Assembly (NCBI RefSeq): GCF_011305535.1
Contig: NZ_CP049905.1
Span: 3,780,001 to 3,844,000, forward strand
From: Diaphorobacter sp. HDW4B
GTDB taxonomy: Bacteria > Pseudomonadota > Gammaproteobacteria > Burkholderiales > Burkholderiaceae_C
Direction of reading: 5' to 3'
Length of the DNA stretch: 64,000 bases
Shown here: positions 35,944 to 45,229 of the stretch, one piece after another
How the letters are laid out: each line of letters opens with the position of its first letter
How positions within the stretch are numbered: the first letter of the stretch is position 1
Notes under the pieces: generated by a model
Told to the model about the DNA's origin: nothing
The model's database searches: none
Seen by the model: the letters and a program-made list of their open reading frames with translations, nothing else
Made by a program: the position numbers and the translations under genes

Positions 35944-36717
35944 ATGGCCACCAAGCGCATCAGCGATGAACCGGCGTTCATCCTCCATCAATATGACTGG
36001 AGCGAGTCGAGCCTGATTCTGGAAGTGTTCACGCGGCACTATGGCCGCGTGGCGCTGGTCGCCAAGGGCGCGAAAAAGCCCACCTCCAACTTCCGCTCCG
36101 TGCTGCTTGCGCTGCAGCCGCTGCGCGTCACCTACACGATCTCCGGCGAAGGGCATGGCGACATCCATGCACTCAAGGGCGCTGAATGGGCCGGTGGCCA
36201 CATCATGCCCTCGGGCGATGCGCTGCTCTCGGGCATGTATCTCAACGAGCTGCTGATGCGACTGCTTGCGCGCGAAGACACGCATGCGCCGCTCTTCGAT
36301 ACCTATGCGGGCGTGGTGCGCGTGCTCGCCAGCCAGCATGGTGATGCGCTGGAGCCGGTGCTTCGCAGCTTCGAGCTGGTATTGCTGCGCGAGATCGGCC
36401 TGCTGCCTGACCTGCACGTCGAGACCTCCACACTGACCAGTCTGGATGCCGAACGGCGCTACACCCTGATCGCCGATGGCGGCCTGCGTGCGGCGGTGAC
36501 GGCGGACCGCTCCGCACTTGCCGGATCGAATTGGCAGAGCCTGCAGACGGCTCTGTGCGACGACAACAATTATCTGGCGACCTTTCGGGCGCTGGTGGGC
36601 GATGGCGCGCAAATCGCCAGCGACCTCAAACCCCAACTGCGCGCGCTTCTGCAATACCATTGCGGAAGCCCGATGCTGCGCACCCGCCAGCTCATGATGG
36701 ATCTGCAATCGTTATGA
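35944..36717 (+). CDS. recO: DNA repair protein RecO
   Basis: A 257-residue recombination mediator that helps load RecA at gaps together with RecR (RecF pathway). The N-terminal OB fold shows [20 protein letters not shown] and [13 protein letters not shown], followed by the helical C-terminal domain. The rnc-era-recO order is conserved in proteobacteria. It ends in an ATGA overlap with pdxJ. Confidence 0.94.
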   Translation: MATKRISDEPAFILHQYDWSESSLILEVFTRHYGRVALVAKGAKKPTSNFRSVLLALQPLRVTYTISGEGHGDIHALKGAEWAGGHIMPSGDALLSGMYLNELLMRLLAREDTHAPLFDTYAGVVRVLASQHGDALEPVLRSFELVLLREIGLLPDLHVETSTLTSLDAERRYTLIADGGLRAAVTADRSALAGSNWQSLQTALCDDNNYLATFRALVGDGAQIASDLKPQLRALLQYHCGSPMLRTRQLMMDLQSL

Positions 36718-37484
36718 CGACAACTCTTTCTCCCCGGACCGCGCTGTCGGTCAACGTCAACAAGGTCGCGCTGGTGCGCAACACGCGCCATCTGGGCATT
36801 CCCAGCGTGACGCGTGCATCGCAGCTGTGCCTCGAAGCGGGCGCCCAGGGCATCACGATCCACCCGCGTCCCGACGAGCGCCATATCCGCGCGAGCGATG
36901 TGTATGAACTCGCCGAACTCATGAAGCAATGGCCGAAGGCCGAGTTCAACATCGAAGGCAATCCCACGCAGAACCTGATGGAGTTCATCCGCCAGACGCG
37001 CCCGCATCAGGCCACCTTTGTGCCCGACAGCGAAGACCAGTTCACGAGCGACCATGGCTGGACTTTCCCGCAGGATGCTGAACGCCTCAAGCCGCTGATC
37101 GCGGAGTGCAGATCGCTGGGTGTGCGCGTGAGCCTGTTCATGGACCCCGTGCCCGAGCAAATGGCTGCGGCCAAGGCTGTCGGCGCGGATCGCGTGGAGC
37201 TTTACACCGAACCCTATGCTGCTGGTTGGGGCACGGCGGACAAGGAAGCGCAGTTGCAGATCTACGCACAAGCCGCGCAGGCCGCGCTCGACGCGGGTTT
37301 GGGCATCAATGCTGGCCACGATTTGAACCGCGACAACCTGCCCGAATTCGTCACTCGCGTTCCCGGGCTGCTCGAAGTCTCCATCGGCCACGCGCTGATC
37401 GCCGATGCGCTGGAAATGGGCTACGCGGAAACCGTGCGCGCGTATCAGCGCAGCATCGACGTCGGCATGGCGGCCAAGCGATGA
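36714..37484 (+). CDS. pdxJ: Pyridoxine 5'-phosphate synthase
   Basis: A 256-residue TIM-barrel enzyme that condenses 3-amino-1-hydroxyacetone phosphate with deoxyxylulose 5-phosphate in vitamin B6 synthesis. Motifs are [42 protein letters not shown] and GINAGHDLN, all typical of PdxJ. The frame extends far upstream, but the ATG overlapping the recO stop gives the normal length. The downstream end overlaps acpS by four bases. Confidence 0.96.
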   Translation: MTTTLSPRTALSVNVNKVALVRNTRHLGIPSVTRASQLCLEAGAQGITIHPRPDERHIRASDVYELAELMKQWPKAEFNIEGNPTQNLMEFIRQTRPHQATFVPDSEDQFTSDHGWTFPQDAERLKPLIAECRSLGVRVSLFMDPVPEQMAAAKAVGADRVELYTEPYAAGWGTADKEAQLQIYAQAAQAALDAGLGINAGHDLNRDNLPEFVTRVPGLLEVSIGHALIADALEMGYAETVRAYQRSIDVGMAAKR

Positions 37485-37891
37485 TCTACGGCATCGGTAC
37501 CGACATCTGCGATGTTCGCCGCATTCGTGCGAGCCTCGAACGCCATGGCGATCGCTTCGCCGAGAAGGTGCTGTCGCAGGCCGAACTCGCCACCTGGCGC
37601 GCGCGCAGCAAGCGCTGGCCCGAGCGCGGCATTCGCTATCTCGCCACCCGTTTTTCCGCCAAGGAAGCCTTCAGCAAAGCGGTCGGCATGGGCATGCGCA
37701 TGCCGATGACGTGGCGCAGTTGCGAAATCTCCAAGTTGCCCAGCGGTCAGCCGGTGATCGTGCTGCACGGCGAACTCAAGACCTGGTTTGAAGCCAAGGG
37801 CCTCAAGGCCCACATCACCGTGACGGACGAAACCGACTACGCCGCGAGCTTCTGCGTGGTCGAATACGAAGACCCATCGCGAACCCACTAG
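37481..37891 (+). CDS. acpS: Holo-ACP synthase
   Basis: A 136-residue phosphopantetheinyl transferase that converts apo-ACP to holo-ACP using CoA. The metal-binding motif is [13 protein letters not shown] and the second is [12 protein letters not shown]. It activates the AcpP encoded in this window. It overlaps pdxJ (ATGA), the same pdxJ-acpS pair found in E. coli, and lies 22 bp before nagZ. Confidence 0.96.
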   Translation: MIYGIGTDICDVRRIRASLERHGDRFAEKVLSQAELATWRARSKRWPERGIRYLATRFSAKEAFSKAVGMGMRMPMTWRSCEISKLPSGQPVIVLHGELKTWFEAKGLKAHITVTDETDYAASFCVVEYEDPSRTH

Positions 37892-37913
37892 AGCAAGACC
37901 GAACACATTCATC

Positions 37914-39014
37914 ATGAACTCTCCCGCCATGCACGCTCCCCTGATCATCGACGTCGCCGGAAAGCAGCTCACCGATGTGGACCGCCAACGCCTTGCGCAT
38001 CCGCTGGTCGGCGGTATGATTCTGTTCACCCGCAACTGGGAAAACCGCGATCAGTTGCTGCAACTGTGTGCCGACATCAAGGCCGTGCGCGCCGATCTGC
38101 TGATCAGCGTGGACCACGAAGGCGGTCGCGTGCAGCGCTTCAAGACCGACGGCTTCACGCACATTCCCTCGATGCGCGCATTCGGCGAGATGTGGATGGA
38201 CGACGGCAAGGGCAGCAAGCATCGCGAAGGCTCGGGCGCCATGCGAGCCATGGACGCGGCCACTGCCGCAGGCTATGTGCTGGGCAGCGAACTGCGTTCG
38301 TGCGGCGTCGATTTCAGCTTCACGCCCGTGCTCGACCTGGACTGGGGCGAGAGCGGCGTGATCGGTGACCGCAGCTTCCATCGCGACCCGCGCGTGGTTG
38401 CAACGCTCGCGCGCAGTCTCATGCATGGCCTGCTGCAAGCGGGCATGGCCAACTGCGGCAAGCACTTTCCCGGTCACGGTTTCGTGAAGGCCGATTCGCA
38501 TGTCGACATCCCCGTGGACAAGCGTGCGCTCAAGGCAATTCTGGCCGACGACGCAGCGCCATACCCGTGGCTTTCCAGCGTGCTCACCGCCGTGATGCCA
38601 GCGCACGTCATCTATTCCAAGGTCGATGCCAAGCCTGCGGGTTTCTCCATCAAATGGCTGCAGGACATTCTGCGTGGCGACCTGCGTTATGACGGCGCGA
38701 TCTTCAGTGACGACCTGAGCATGGAAGCTGCACGCCGCATCAACGGCTCGGTGCTGAGCTACGCCGAGGCCGCATGCGCAGCGCTCAATGCCGGTTGCGA
38801 CATGGTGCTGCTGTGCAACCAGAGCGTGGGCGATGGCAAGATCGTCGATGACTTTCTGGCCGACATGGACAAGGCGCTGGCGAAAGGCCAATGGAAGTCG
38901 GATGAAAACAGCGAAGCACGCCGCGTGGCGCTGCTGCCTGAAACGCTGCCCCAGCCGTGGGATGAGTTGATGATTCAGCCTGCTTACATGCACGCGCTGG
39001 ATTTGCTGCCCTGA
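37914..39014 (+). CDS. nagZ: Beta-N-acetylhexosaminidase NagZ
   Basis: A 366-residue cytoplasmic GH3 enzyme for peptidoglycan recycling that removes GlcNAc from anhydromuropeptides. Visible are LISVDHEGGRVQRF, the acid/base loop CGKHFPGHGFVKADSHVD (Asp-His dyad), and the nucleophile Asp in GAIFSDDLSMEAA. In other bacteria its product can signal AmpC induction; no ampR/ampC pair is seen here. Its 3' end overlaps the convergent lysR gene by 31 bp. Confidence 0.95.
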   Translation: MNSPAMHAPLIIDVAGKQLTDVDRQRLAHPLVGGMILFTRNWENRDQLLQLCADIKAVRADLLISVDHEGGRVQRFKTDGFTHIPSMRAFGEMWMDDGKGSKHREGSGAMRAMDAATAAGYVLGSELRSCGVDFSFTPVLDLDWGESGVIGDRSFHRDPRVVATLARSLMHGLLQAGMANCGKHFPGHGFVKADSHVDIPVDKRALKAILADDAAPYPWLSSVLTAVMPAHVIYSKVDAKPAGFSIKWLQDILRGDLRYDGAIFSDDLSMEAARRINGSVLSYAEAACAALNAGCDMVLLCNQSVGDGKIVDDFLADMDKALAKGQWKSDENSEARRVALLPETLPQPWDELMIQPAYMHALDLLP

Positions 39015-39934
39015 TCGGCCTCCTGCTTGATCCACTCGATGAAGCGGGTGAGCGCTGCGTTGGATGCGGCGTCGCTCGTGTCCTTGGCGCGTACGTCGGC
39101 AAAGTTCACTAGCCAGTAGCTGAACGGGCTGAGACGCGCGTCCGGCTCGCCGATGGCTTCAAGCCGTCCGTCCTGCAGCATCGGCTCGATGAGCTCACGG
39201 CGTCCAATGGCAACGCCTTGGCCGGCAATCGCGGCTTGAATCACCTGATCGTATTGGTTGTAGTGCTGCGTGCGCTGATTGCGCGGCAGCTCGACGCCGT
39301 GTGCCGCACACCAACCGTGCCAGTGCAGCCATTGGCGACCGGGCAGATCGAACTCCAGCAGCACCTGCTTGGCAAAATGTCTTTGCGTATTCAGCCGCTG
39401 CACCTTGAGCGATGGGTGGGCCACCGGCACCAGCGTCTCGCCAAACAGGCGCAGCGCACCCTTGGGCACATCGCGCGGAGCACCGTAGCGGATGGCCAGA
39501 TCGATGCCCGGCGTGTTCACGCTCAGCATCTTGGTGTCGGCCGCCACGCGCACATCCACGTCGGGGCATTGCTGCTGAAAGCGGATCAGGCGCGGCAGCA
39601 ACCACAGTGCAGTGAAGCCAATGCTGGCCGTGATCGTGACCGTCTTGCGCTGCTGCTGCACGTCCAGCACTTCGAGCACGTCCTGCAGCTGCCGGAGGCT
39701 GCTGTCGGCGCTCTGGAACAGTCGCTCGCCCGCCGCAGTGAACTGAATGCTGCGATGACCGCGCACGAGCAAGGGCGTGCCGATGGCTTCTTCGAGTCCA
39801 CGAATCTGGCGACTGACCGCGGACTGTGTCACGAACAGATCTTCTGCCGCCAGTGTGATGCTCATGCGCCTGCCGACAGCCACAAAGCTGCGGATCAGAT
39901 CGAGCGATGGAATTTTCGAGAGCGGTTTTGACAT
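38984..39934 (-). CDS. LysR-family transcriptional regulator (GcvA-like)
   Basis: A 316-residue LysR regulator. The N-terminal winged HTH (SLDLIRSFVAVG, then TQSAVSRQIRGLEEAI) and the periplasmic-binding-like effector domain (about 95-300) are clear. The pattern RLNTQ...WLHWHGWCAAHG resembles GcvA-type members. It is divergent from the alpha/beta hydrolase across 112 bp, the usual LysR arrangement, so it probably controls that gene. The inducer is unknown. Confidence 0.9.
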   Translation of the reverse strand: MSKPLSKIPSLDLIRSFVAVGRRMSITLAAEDLFVTQSAVSRQIRGLEEAIGTPLLVRGHRSIQFTAAGERLFQSADSSLRQLQDVLEVLDVQQQRKTVTITASIGFTALWLLPRLIRFQQQCPDVDVRVAADTKMLSVNTPGIDLAIRYGAPRDVPKGALRLFGETLVPVAHPSLKVQRLNTQRHFAKQVLLEFDLPGRQWLHWHGWCAAHGVELPRNQRTQHYNQYDQVIQAAIAGQGVAIGRRELIEPMLQDGRLEAIGEPDARLSPFSYWLVNFADVRAKDTSDAASNAALTRFIEWIKQEADQGSKSSACM

Positions 39935-39969
39935 TCCTGTAGCGCATGTGAATGCGGCGAAAAGATCGT

Positions 39970-39998
39970 TTGAGCATCTGGCCAGTACTCAGTGTAAT
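39970..39998 (+). promoter_or_regulatory. Putative promoter of the alpha/beta hydrolase gene
   Basis: TTGAGC (39970-39975) and TGTAAT (39993-39998) are 17 bp apart, about 48 bp before the hydrolase ATG and inside the spacer shared with the divergent lysR gene. Confidence 0.55.
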
Positions 39999-40046
39999 CA
40001 CCTCATGCAGAGCCCGAAAAGTGCTGAAGAAAAGGAGCAGAGCAGC

Positions 40047-41039
40047 ATGAGAAAACACAGCAATGCCGATGGGCCGCACGAGATTCACATTCCCACGGGG
40101 GATGGCCATGTGCTGAAAGGCCATTGGTGGCGGCATGCGGAAAGCACCGACCGCACCATGGATGTGCCAGTGGTGGTGATCAATCCCGCGACCTCGGTGG
40201 CGGCGCGTTACTACTACCGCTTTGCCGCGTATCTCCAGCACCATGGCATGGATGTGCTGACTTACGACTATCGCGGTATCGGCCTGTCGCGGCCCGAGGA
40301 ACTGCGAGGTTTCGAGGCGGGTTGGCTCATCTGGGGTGAACGCGATTTCGAAGCCGTTCTGCAGTGGTTGAGCGCGAATCGTCCGGGACGTTCGGTGGAC
40401 GTCGTTGCGCACAGTGTGGGCGGTTTCGTGACGGGATTGGCCGCATCCGCGCACCGCGTTCGTCGCGTGTGCATGGTCGCTGCGCAACTGGGTTATTGGC
40501 GAGATTTCCATCCCGCTCACCGCACGCGCATGTGGTGGAAGTGGCAGTTCGTGATGCCGCTGCTTGCGACGCTCTTGGGCTACTTTCCGGGCCAGCGACT
40601 GGGCTGGCTGGAAGACACGCCCAAGGGCGTGGTGTGCGATTGGACGCAGAAGATGCGTCGTCTCGAAGACGCCTGGGGTTGCTCCGGACCCGAGCGCTTG
40701 CTGGCCGAGCGCAAGCAACTGGTGGAGCGCTGCGCGAACATGCGGGCACCGATTCTGTCGATTGGCATCGAAGATGATGCGTTCGGCACCAGGTCGGCTC
40801 TCGAACGCCTGCTGGGCTACTTCCCTTTCACGGAGCGAGTCCATGTTCGCGTTGCGCCCGAGTCGGTCGGCGCATCCCGCATCGGACATTTTGCGTTCTT
40901 TCATGACCGCTTCGAGCACAGCCTCTGGCCGCTGGCGCTCGGTTGGCTGCAGTCGGGCGAGTTGACGGCGGCGATGCAACAGGCCGCGCCGCACCACGTT
41001 GTGCCTGCTTTGCGTTGTCCGTCGCTGGAAGCGTATTGA
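40047..41039 (+). CDS. Alpha/beta hydrolase
   Basis: A 330-residue alpha/beta-fold hydrolase. The oxyanion-side motif is VVINPATSVAARYYYRFA, the nucleophile elbow VVAHSVGGFV (Ser), and the late His is likely GHFAFF near residue 290. It resembles the YheT/serine aminopeptidase S33 type with an SxGG elbow. AGGAG lies 8 bases before the ATG. It is divergent from the LysR gene and 79 bp upstream of the ABC transporter gene. No signal peptide is visible, so it is probably cytoplasmic. The substrate is unknown. Confidence 0.85.
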   Translation: MRKHSNADGPHEIHIPTGDGHVLKGHWWRHAESTDRTMDVPVVVINPATSVAARYYYRFAAYLQHHGMDVLTYDYRGIGLSRPEELRGFEAGWLIWGERDFEAVLQWLSANRPGRSVDVVAHSVGGFVTGLAASAHRVRRVCMVAAQLGYWRDFHPAHRTRMWWKWQFVMPLLATLLGYFPGQRLGWLEDTPKGVVCDWTQKMRRLEDAWGCSGPERLLAERKQLVERCANMRAPILSIGIEDDAFGTRSALERLLGYFPFTERVHVRVAPESVGASRIGHFAFFHDRFEHSLWPLALGWLQSGELTAAMQQAAPHHVVPALRCPSLEAY

Positions 41040-41118
41040 AAGAAAGCGGTTTAAGCTTCGCCTCAGACTACCGCGCCATGCTGGGTGCCGGGCCAGAATC
41101 AGCACAACAAGGAAAGCC

Positions 41119-42873
41119 ATGAGTCTGAAACAGAAGCTGCGCAACGCCGCACATGTCACGCGTCAGGCGTTCGATCTGGCGCGTCCTTATTTTGTGTCGG
41201 AGGAAAAAGGCAAGGCATGGGGGCTGCTCATCGCCATCATTGCCTTGAACCTCGGCACGGTCTACATGCTGGTGCAGCTCAACGAGTGGAATCGCGTGTT
41301 TTACGACGCGCTGGAGAACAAACAGGCCGATGTGTTCTGGCAGCAGTTGTGGAAGTTCTGCTGGCTCGCGGCGATCTATATTGTGATCGCTGTCTACAAG
41401 TTCTATCTCACGCAACTCCTTCAATTGAATTGGCGGCGTTGGCTGACCGACCGGATGCTTTCGCGCTGGCTGGCGGCCAAGGCGTTCTATCGGCTGGAGC
41501 TGACGCGCTTTGGCGGCGGCAATGTGCCGGATAACCCCGATCAGCGCATTCAGGAAGACCTGAACCTGTTCACCACTTACACCGTCTCGCTCGCCATGGG
41601 GCTGCTCAACGCGGTGGTCACGTTCGTGAGCTTTGTGGGCATTCTCTGGGGCTTGAGTGGGGTGATGGACGTGGCCGCGCCCGAGGCGCTTGGTGGAGGC
41701 ACGTGGCAAGTCACCGGCTCCATGGTGTGGATGGCGGTGCTGTATTGCATCGTCGGCACGGCCATCACGTTCTGGGTGGGCGCGCCGCAGGTGTTGCTCA
41801 ACAACCGGCAGCAGCAGTTCGAGGCCAACTTTCGCCACTACATGATCCGCGTGCGCGAGCATGCCGAGGCGATTGCGCTGGATGGTGGCGAACGCGTGGA
41901 AGGCGAACGTCTGAGCCTGCGTTTCGGCGATGTGCTGAGCAACTATCTGGTGCTGATCCGCAAGCAGAAAAATCTGATTTGGTTCACCACCTTTTTTGGT
42001 CAGGCGGCGGTGGTGTTCCCGTTCATCATTGCCGCGCCGCGATTCTTCAGTGGCGCGATTCAGCTCGGGCAACTGATGCAGATTTCATCGGCGTTTGGAC
42101 AGGTGTCGGATTCGCTGAGCTGGATCGTGACCAACTATCAAGACCTGGCGGCATGGCGCGCGACCACGCAGCGTCTGGCCGGTTTCGACGAGAGCCTGAA
42201 ACAGCAGGGTGAACATGCGCGGGACGGTGCCGAGTGGACGACCGGCGACCATGTGCAGACGACGTCACTTGAAGTCGATCTGCCCAACGGCGAGGTGATT
42301 GTGGCGAATGCCGCGTTGCGTGTCGGCCCCGGTGAACGCGTGCTGATCAGCGGCGCATCGGGCAGCGGAAAATCCACGCTGATGCGCGTCTTTGCAGGCA
42401 TCTGGCCTTTCGCAAAGGGACGGGTGGAACGACCGCAGGATGCGATGTTCATTCCGCAGCGGCCGTATTTCCCGGAAGGCTCTTTGCGTGATGCGCTGGC
42501 CTATCCGGAACCGGCTTCGCACTACTCCGATGAGCAGTTTGCGCAGGTATTGGAGAACGCCAAATTGCCCAAGCTGCGCGCGCGGCTCGACGAAAACAAT
42601 GTCTGGAATGCGGTGCTTTCAGGCGGCGAGCAACAGCGACTGGCGATTGCGCGCGTGCTGCTCAAGCGACCCGCTTGGGTGTTTGCCGACGAGGCCACCA
42701 GCGCCATGGACAACCCGACGGAGGCGCATGTTTATCAGCAATTGGTTCGACTGGTGGACGAGCAAAAGGGCGGGTTGGTTTCGATTGCGCACCGCGACAG
42801 CGTGCATGCATTCCACAACCAGCGCTGGACGCTCGATCCGGAGCACAAGCGCATCGACGCGACGGCCGTTTGA
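41119..42873 (+). CDS. ABC transporter permease/ATP-binding fusion, SbmA/YddA family
   Basis: A 584-residue half-transporter. The N-terminal ~340 residues are an SbmA/BacA-like membrane domain (FDLARPYFVSEEKGKAWGLL, then NPDQRIQEDLNLFT), and the C-terminal part is an ATPase: Walker A SGASGSGKST, signature LSGGEQQRLA, Walker B WVFADEAT, switch His SIAHRDS. Relatives (YddA, and Rv1819c-like proteins) export or import peptides and cobalamin-like compounds. AAGGAAAG precedes the ATG. The cargo cannot be deduced. Confidence 0.88.
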   Translation: MSLKQKLRNAAHVTRQAFDLARPYFVSEEKGKAWGLLIAIIALNLGTVYMLVQLNEWNRVFYDALENKQADVFWQQLWKFCWLAAIYIVIAVYKFYLTQLLQLNWRRWLTDRMLSRWLAAKAFYRLELTRFGGGNVPDNPDQRIQEDLNLFTTYTVSLAMGLLNAVVTFVSFVGILWGLSGVMDVAAPEALGGGTWQVTGSMVWMAVLYCIVGTAITFWVGAPQVLLNNRQQQFEANFRHYMIRVREHAEAIALDGGERVEGERLSLRFGDVLSNYLVLIRKQKNLIWFTTFFGQAAVVFPFIIAAPRFFSGAIQLGQLMQISSAFGQVSDSLSWIVTNYQDLAAWRATTQRLAGFDESLKQQGEHARDGAEWTTGDHVQTTSLEVDLPNGEVIVANAALRVGPGERVLISGASGSGKSTLMRVFAGIWPFAKGRVERPQDAMFIPQRPYFPEGSLRDALAYPEPASHYSDEQFAQVLENAKLPKLRARLDENNVWNAVLSGGEQQRLAIARVLLKRPAWVFADEATSAMDNPTEAHVYQQLVRLVDEQKGGLVSIAHRDSVHAFHNQRWTLDPEHKRIDATAV

Positions 42874-42924
42874 GTCGTGGGATGATGCACTCATTTGTTT
42901 GAATGAACCATGGAGAGCATCGCG

Positions 42925-43980
42925 ATGCGCGTTGGGGTTTTGACGGGTGGTGGAGATTGTCCGGGGCTGAATGCGGTGATCCGCGCGGTGACCAAGTCGC
43001 TGATCGGCCAGGGGCAGTGCGAGGTGCTTGGCATCGAGGATGGCTTTCAGGGCCTGATGGAAGCAACGCCGCGCGTGCAGGCGCTTTCGTGGGATCAGGT
43101 CTCGGGCATTCTGCATCGCGGCGGCACGATTCTGGGCACCAGCAACAGCGCCAATCCACTGCGTGACGCGGCCACCAAGGAGCTGGTCGCGCGCAACGTG
43201 AAGGCACTGGGTCTCGATGTGCTGGTCGTCATCGGCGGCGACGGCACCATGTCGCTTGCGCATGGCCTGGAGAGCGTGGGCCTGCAATGCGTGGGCGTGC
43301 CCAAGACCATCGACAACGACATCGCACATTGCGAGCGCAGCTTTGGTTTCGACACGGCGGTGGCGACGGTGACGGATGCGCTGCATCGCATCGAAAGCAC
43401 GGCCTTCAGCCACCACCGCGTGATGATCGTCGAGACCATGGGGCGGCATGCCGGATGGATTGCATTGGAGGCGGGCATCGCAGGCGCTGCCGACATCATT
43501 GTGCTGCCCGAGATCGACTACGACCTGCAAGCCATCGTCGACCGCTGCCGCGAGCGCGAGCAGCGTCAGCGCTACACCATCATCTGCATTGGCGAAGGGG
43601 CGAAGGAAAGCGGTGCCAGCCTCACGGTGCGCGAGCACGTGGAGGGCAGTCCCGACCCCGTGCGTCTGGGCGGCGTGGCGCATGTGCTGCGCGAGCGCTT
43701 GCAACCGCATCTGAAAAGCGAAGTGCGTGCCACGGTGCTCGGCCACTTGCAGCGCGGCGGAGATCCGACTCCGTTCGATCGCGTGCTTGCCACCCGCTTT
43801 GGTCACCGCGCCGCGCAACTGGTGCTGGCGCGCGAGTGGGGGCGCATGGTCACCTTGCAGCACGGCGAGATCGGCAGCGTGGCGCTGGGCGATGTGGCCA
43901 ACACGCAGCGCACGGTGCCGCTGGATCACGACCTTGTCACCACGGCGCGCGACATCGGCATCTGCTTCGGTGATCGTTGA
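42925..43980 (+). CDS. pfkA: 6-phosphofructokinase (mixed-substrate type, group III-like)
   Basis: A 351-residue phosphofructokinase. The N-terminus is MRVGVLTGGGDCPGLNAVIR. The phosphoryl-donor loop is GGDGT (104-108, Gly as in ATP-dependent enzymes) but the next motif is PKTIDND (126-132, Lys where ATP-dependent E. coli PfkA has Gly), the pattern of the mixed-substrate subfamily. The donor could be ATP or pyrophosphate. METMGRHAG-type and LPEIDYD motifs bind fructose 6-phosphate. I chose the second ATG because GGAGAG is 7 bases upstream of it; the first ATG (42910) adds five residues. Confidence 0.88.
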   Translation: MRVGVLTGGGDCPGLNAVIRAVTKSLIGQGQCEVLGIEDGFQGLMEATPRVQALSWDQVSGILHRGGTILGTSNSANPLRDAATKELVARNVKALGLDVLVVIGGDGTMSLAHGLESVGLQCVGVPKTIDNDIAHCERSFGFDTAVATVTDALHRIESTAFSHHRVMIVETMGRHAGWIALEAGIAGAADIIVLPEIDYDLQAIVDRCREREQRQRYTIICIGEGAKESGASLTVREHVEGSPDPVRLGGVAHVLRERLQPHLKSEVRATVLGHLQRGGDPTPFDRVLATRFGHRAAQLVLAREWGRMVTLQHGEIGSVALGDVANTQRTVPLDHDLVTTARDIGICFGDR

Positions 43981-44055
43981 GCGAAGCTTGTCGCATTCGA
44001 CCTGAATTTGCGAGTGCGGATAACATGCGCTTCATCACGACAACGGGAAGCGTTC

Positions 44056-45213
44056 ATGCATCGCAGAGTGGCAATCCTTCGAGGTGGAAAGTGGTTGGGC
44101 GCTTCGGCATTGGCGCATCTGGTGCCACCAGCGGCTTGGGCGGCGGATGCGGTTTCTCCCGCGCCCAACGTTGCGCTTGAAGGCGCCGGTTGGGTGGCAA
44201 TCCATCCATGGTTGGACAAGGGCGATGAACTTGAGGCGAGCTTTCTTGCCGATGGCAAACCGCTTGGAAAGCTCCAGTTTCGTGACTCGCCCGGTATCAT
44301 GCGGCGCGATCCTGCCTTGAAGTTCCAATGGCCCAAAGGTGCGACCAAGCTGGCGTTCGAGGCGCGATTGACATCGGCAAAAGGCAAGAGCCGCACGTTC
44401 AAGCGCACCATGAGCGTCTTCGATGTGGGTGCATTCACCAGCGGGCTGTATGACGAGTCGCTGGAGTTCGATCAACGCCTTGACAAGCTGATTGCGCAAA
44501 TGGATCAGTTGATCAAGCAGACGGGCGGCATGGACTACAAAGGCGCGGACCTGATCAAGATGAAGCCGCAACCCGCGAGCGCTGCTGCACAGATTGCGGC
44601 CTTCGAGAGCAAGAACAAACTCAAGCTGCCGCAGCCCGTGCATGCGCTGCTGCGAAATACGGTCACCTTGGGGGACTGCTATTTCACGACTCCCAAGAAT
44701 CTGGGCATGCTGAGTGAAGATATCAAGCAGTGGGGCGACCCGTTCGACAAGTTGTCCAAGCGCGTGCAGGAGCGTTACTCGCGCAGCGTGGCGGTGTTTT
44801 TCGAAGTGGGTGATGGCATGGGCGCGCTGGCGTGGGACCCTCAAGGCGTGACGGCGGGTGAGCCCGGCAATGGGCGACTGGATACCAACGAGGTTCGCGC
44901 GCAGCCGGGCAAACCGGGCGAGGGCGTCTGGTTCTGGATGCATGAGGAAAAGCTGTTCGAGCCGGAGTTGCTCCTCAACAGCCGCATGCAGCCCGCCAGT
45001 GCATCGCAGGCGCTGGTCAATGCCGTGCAGTGCTACGCGCTGGATTCGCTGGCAGACGATGTGCGTGAGAACCGCAAACCGGCACCGGACATCATCTTCG
45101 ACAGCAGCAACCCGTTGCTGCATTTGCAGATGTTCGTGGAAAACACTTCACGCATGACGCTGTGGCAGCGCAGTTATGAAGGGCATGGACCGCTCAACCG
45201 GTTGCCAGCATGA
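44056..45213 (+). CDS. Exported protein with SUKH (SMI1/KNR4)-like domain
   Basis: A 385-residue protein with an apparent signal sequence (HRRVAILRGGKWLG, then LAHLVPPAAWA with likely cleavage after AWA; the paired Arg may indicate Tat). The middle of the protein (about 170-345) looks SUKH-like: LPQPVHALLRNTVTLGDCYF followed by VFFEVGDGMGALAWDP and GVWFWMHEEKLF. SUKH proteins are usually cytoplasmic immunity or regulatory proteins. No toxin gene is adjacent. Function unknown; the SUKH call is by pattern and not certain. It converges with mscS (16-bp gap). Confidence 0.6.
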   Translation: MHRRVAILRGGKWLGASALAHLVPPAAWAADAVSPAPNVALEGAGWVAIHPWLDKGDELEASFLADGKPLGKLQFRDSPGIMRRDPALKFQWPKGATKLAFEARLTSAKGKSRTFKRTMSVFDVGAFTSGLYDESLEFDQRLDKLIAQMDQLIKQTGGMDYKGADLIKMKPQPASAAAQIAAFESKNKLKLPQPVHALLRNTVTLGDCYFTTPKNLGMLSEDIKQWGDPFDKLSKRVQERYSRSVAVFFEVGDGMGALAWDPQGVTAGEPGNGRLDTNEVRAQPGKPGEGVWFWMHEEKLFEPELLLNSRMQPASASQALVNAVQCYALDSLADDVRENRKPAPDIIFDSSNPLLHLQMFVENTSRMTLWQRSYEGHGPLNRLPA

Positions 45214-45229
45214 GGGTTCACTGACACCT

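Noticed and set aside
39195-41159. Minus-strand frame of 654 codons across lysR and the hydrolase
   Set aside because: It is antisense to the hydrolase, out of frame with lysR, and has no domain or start signal.
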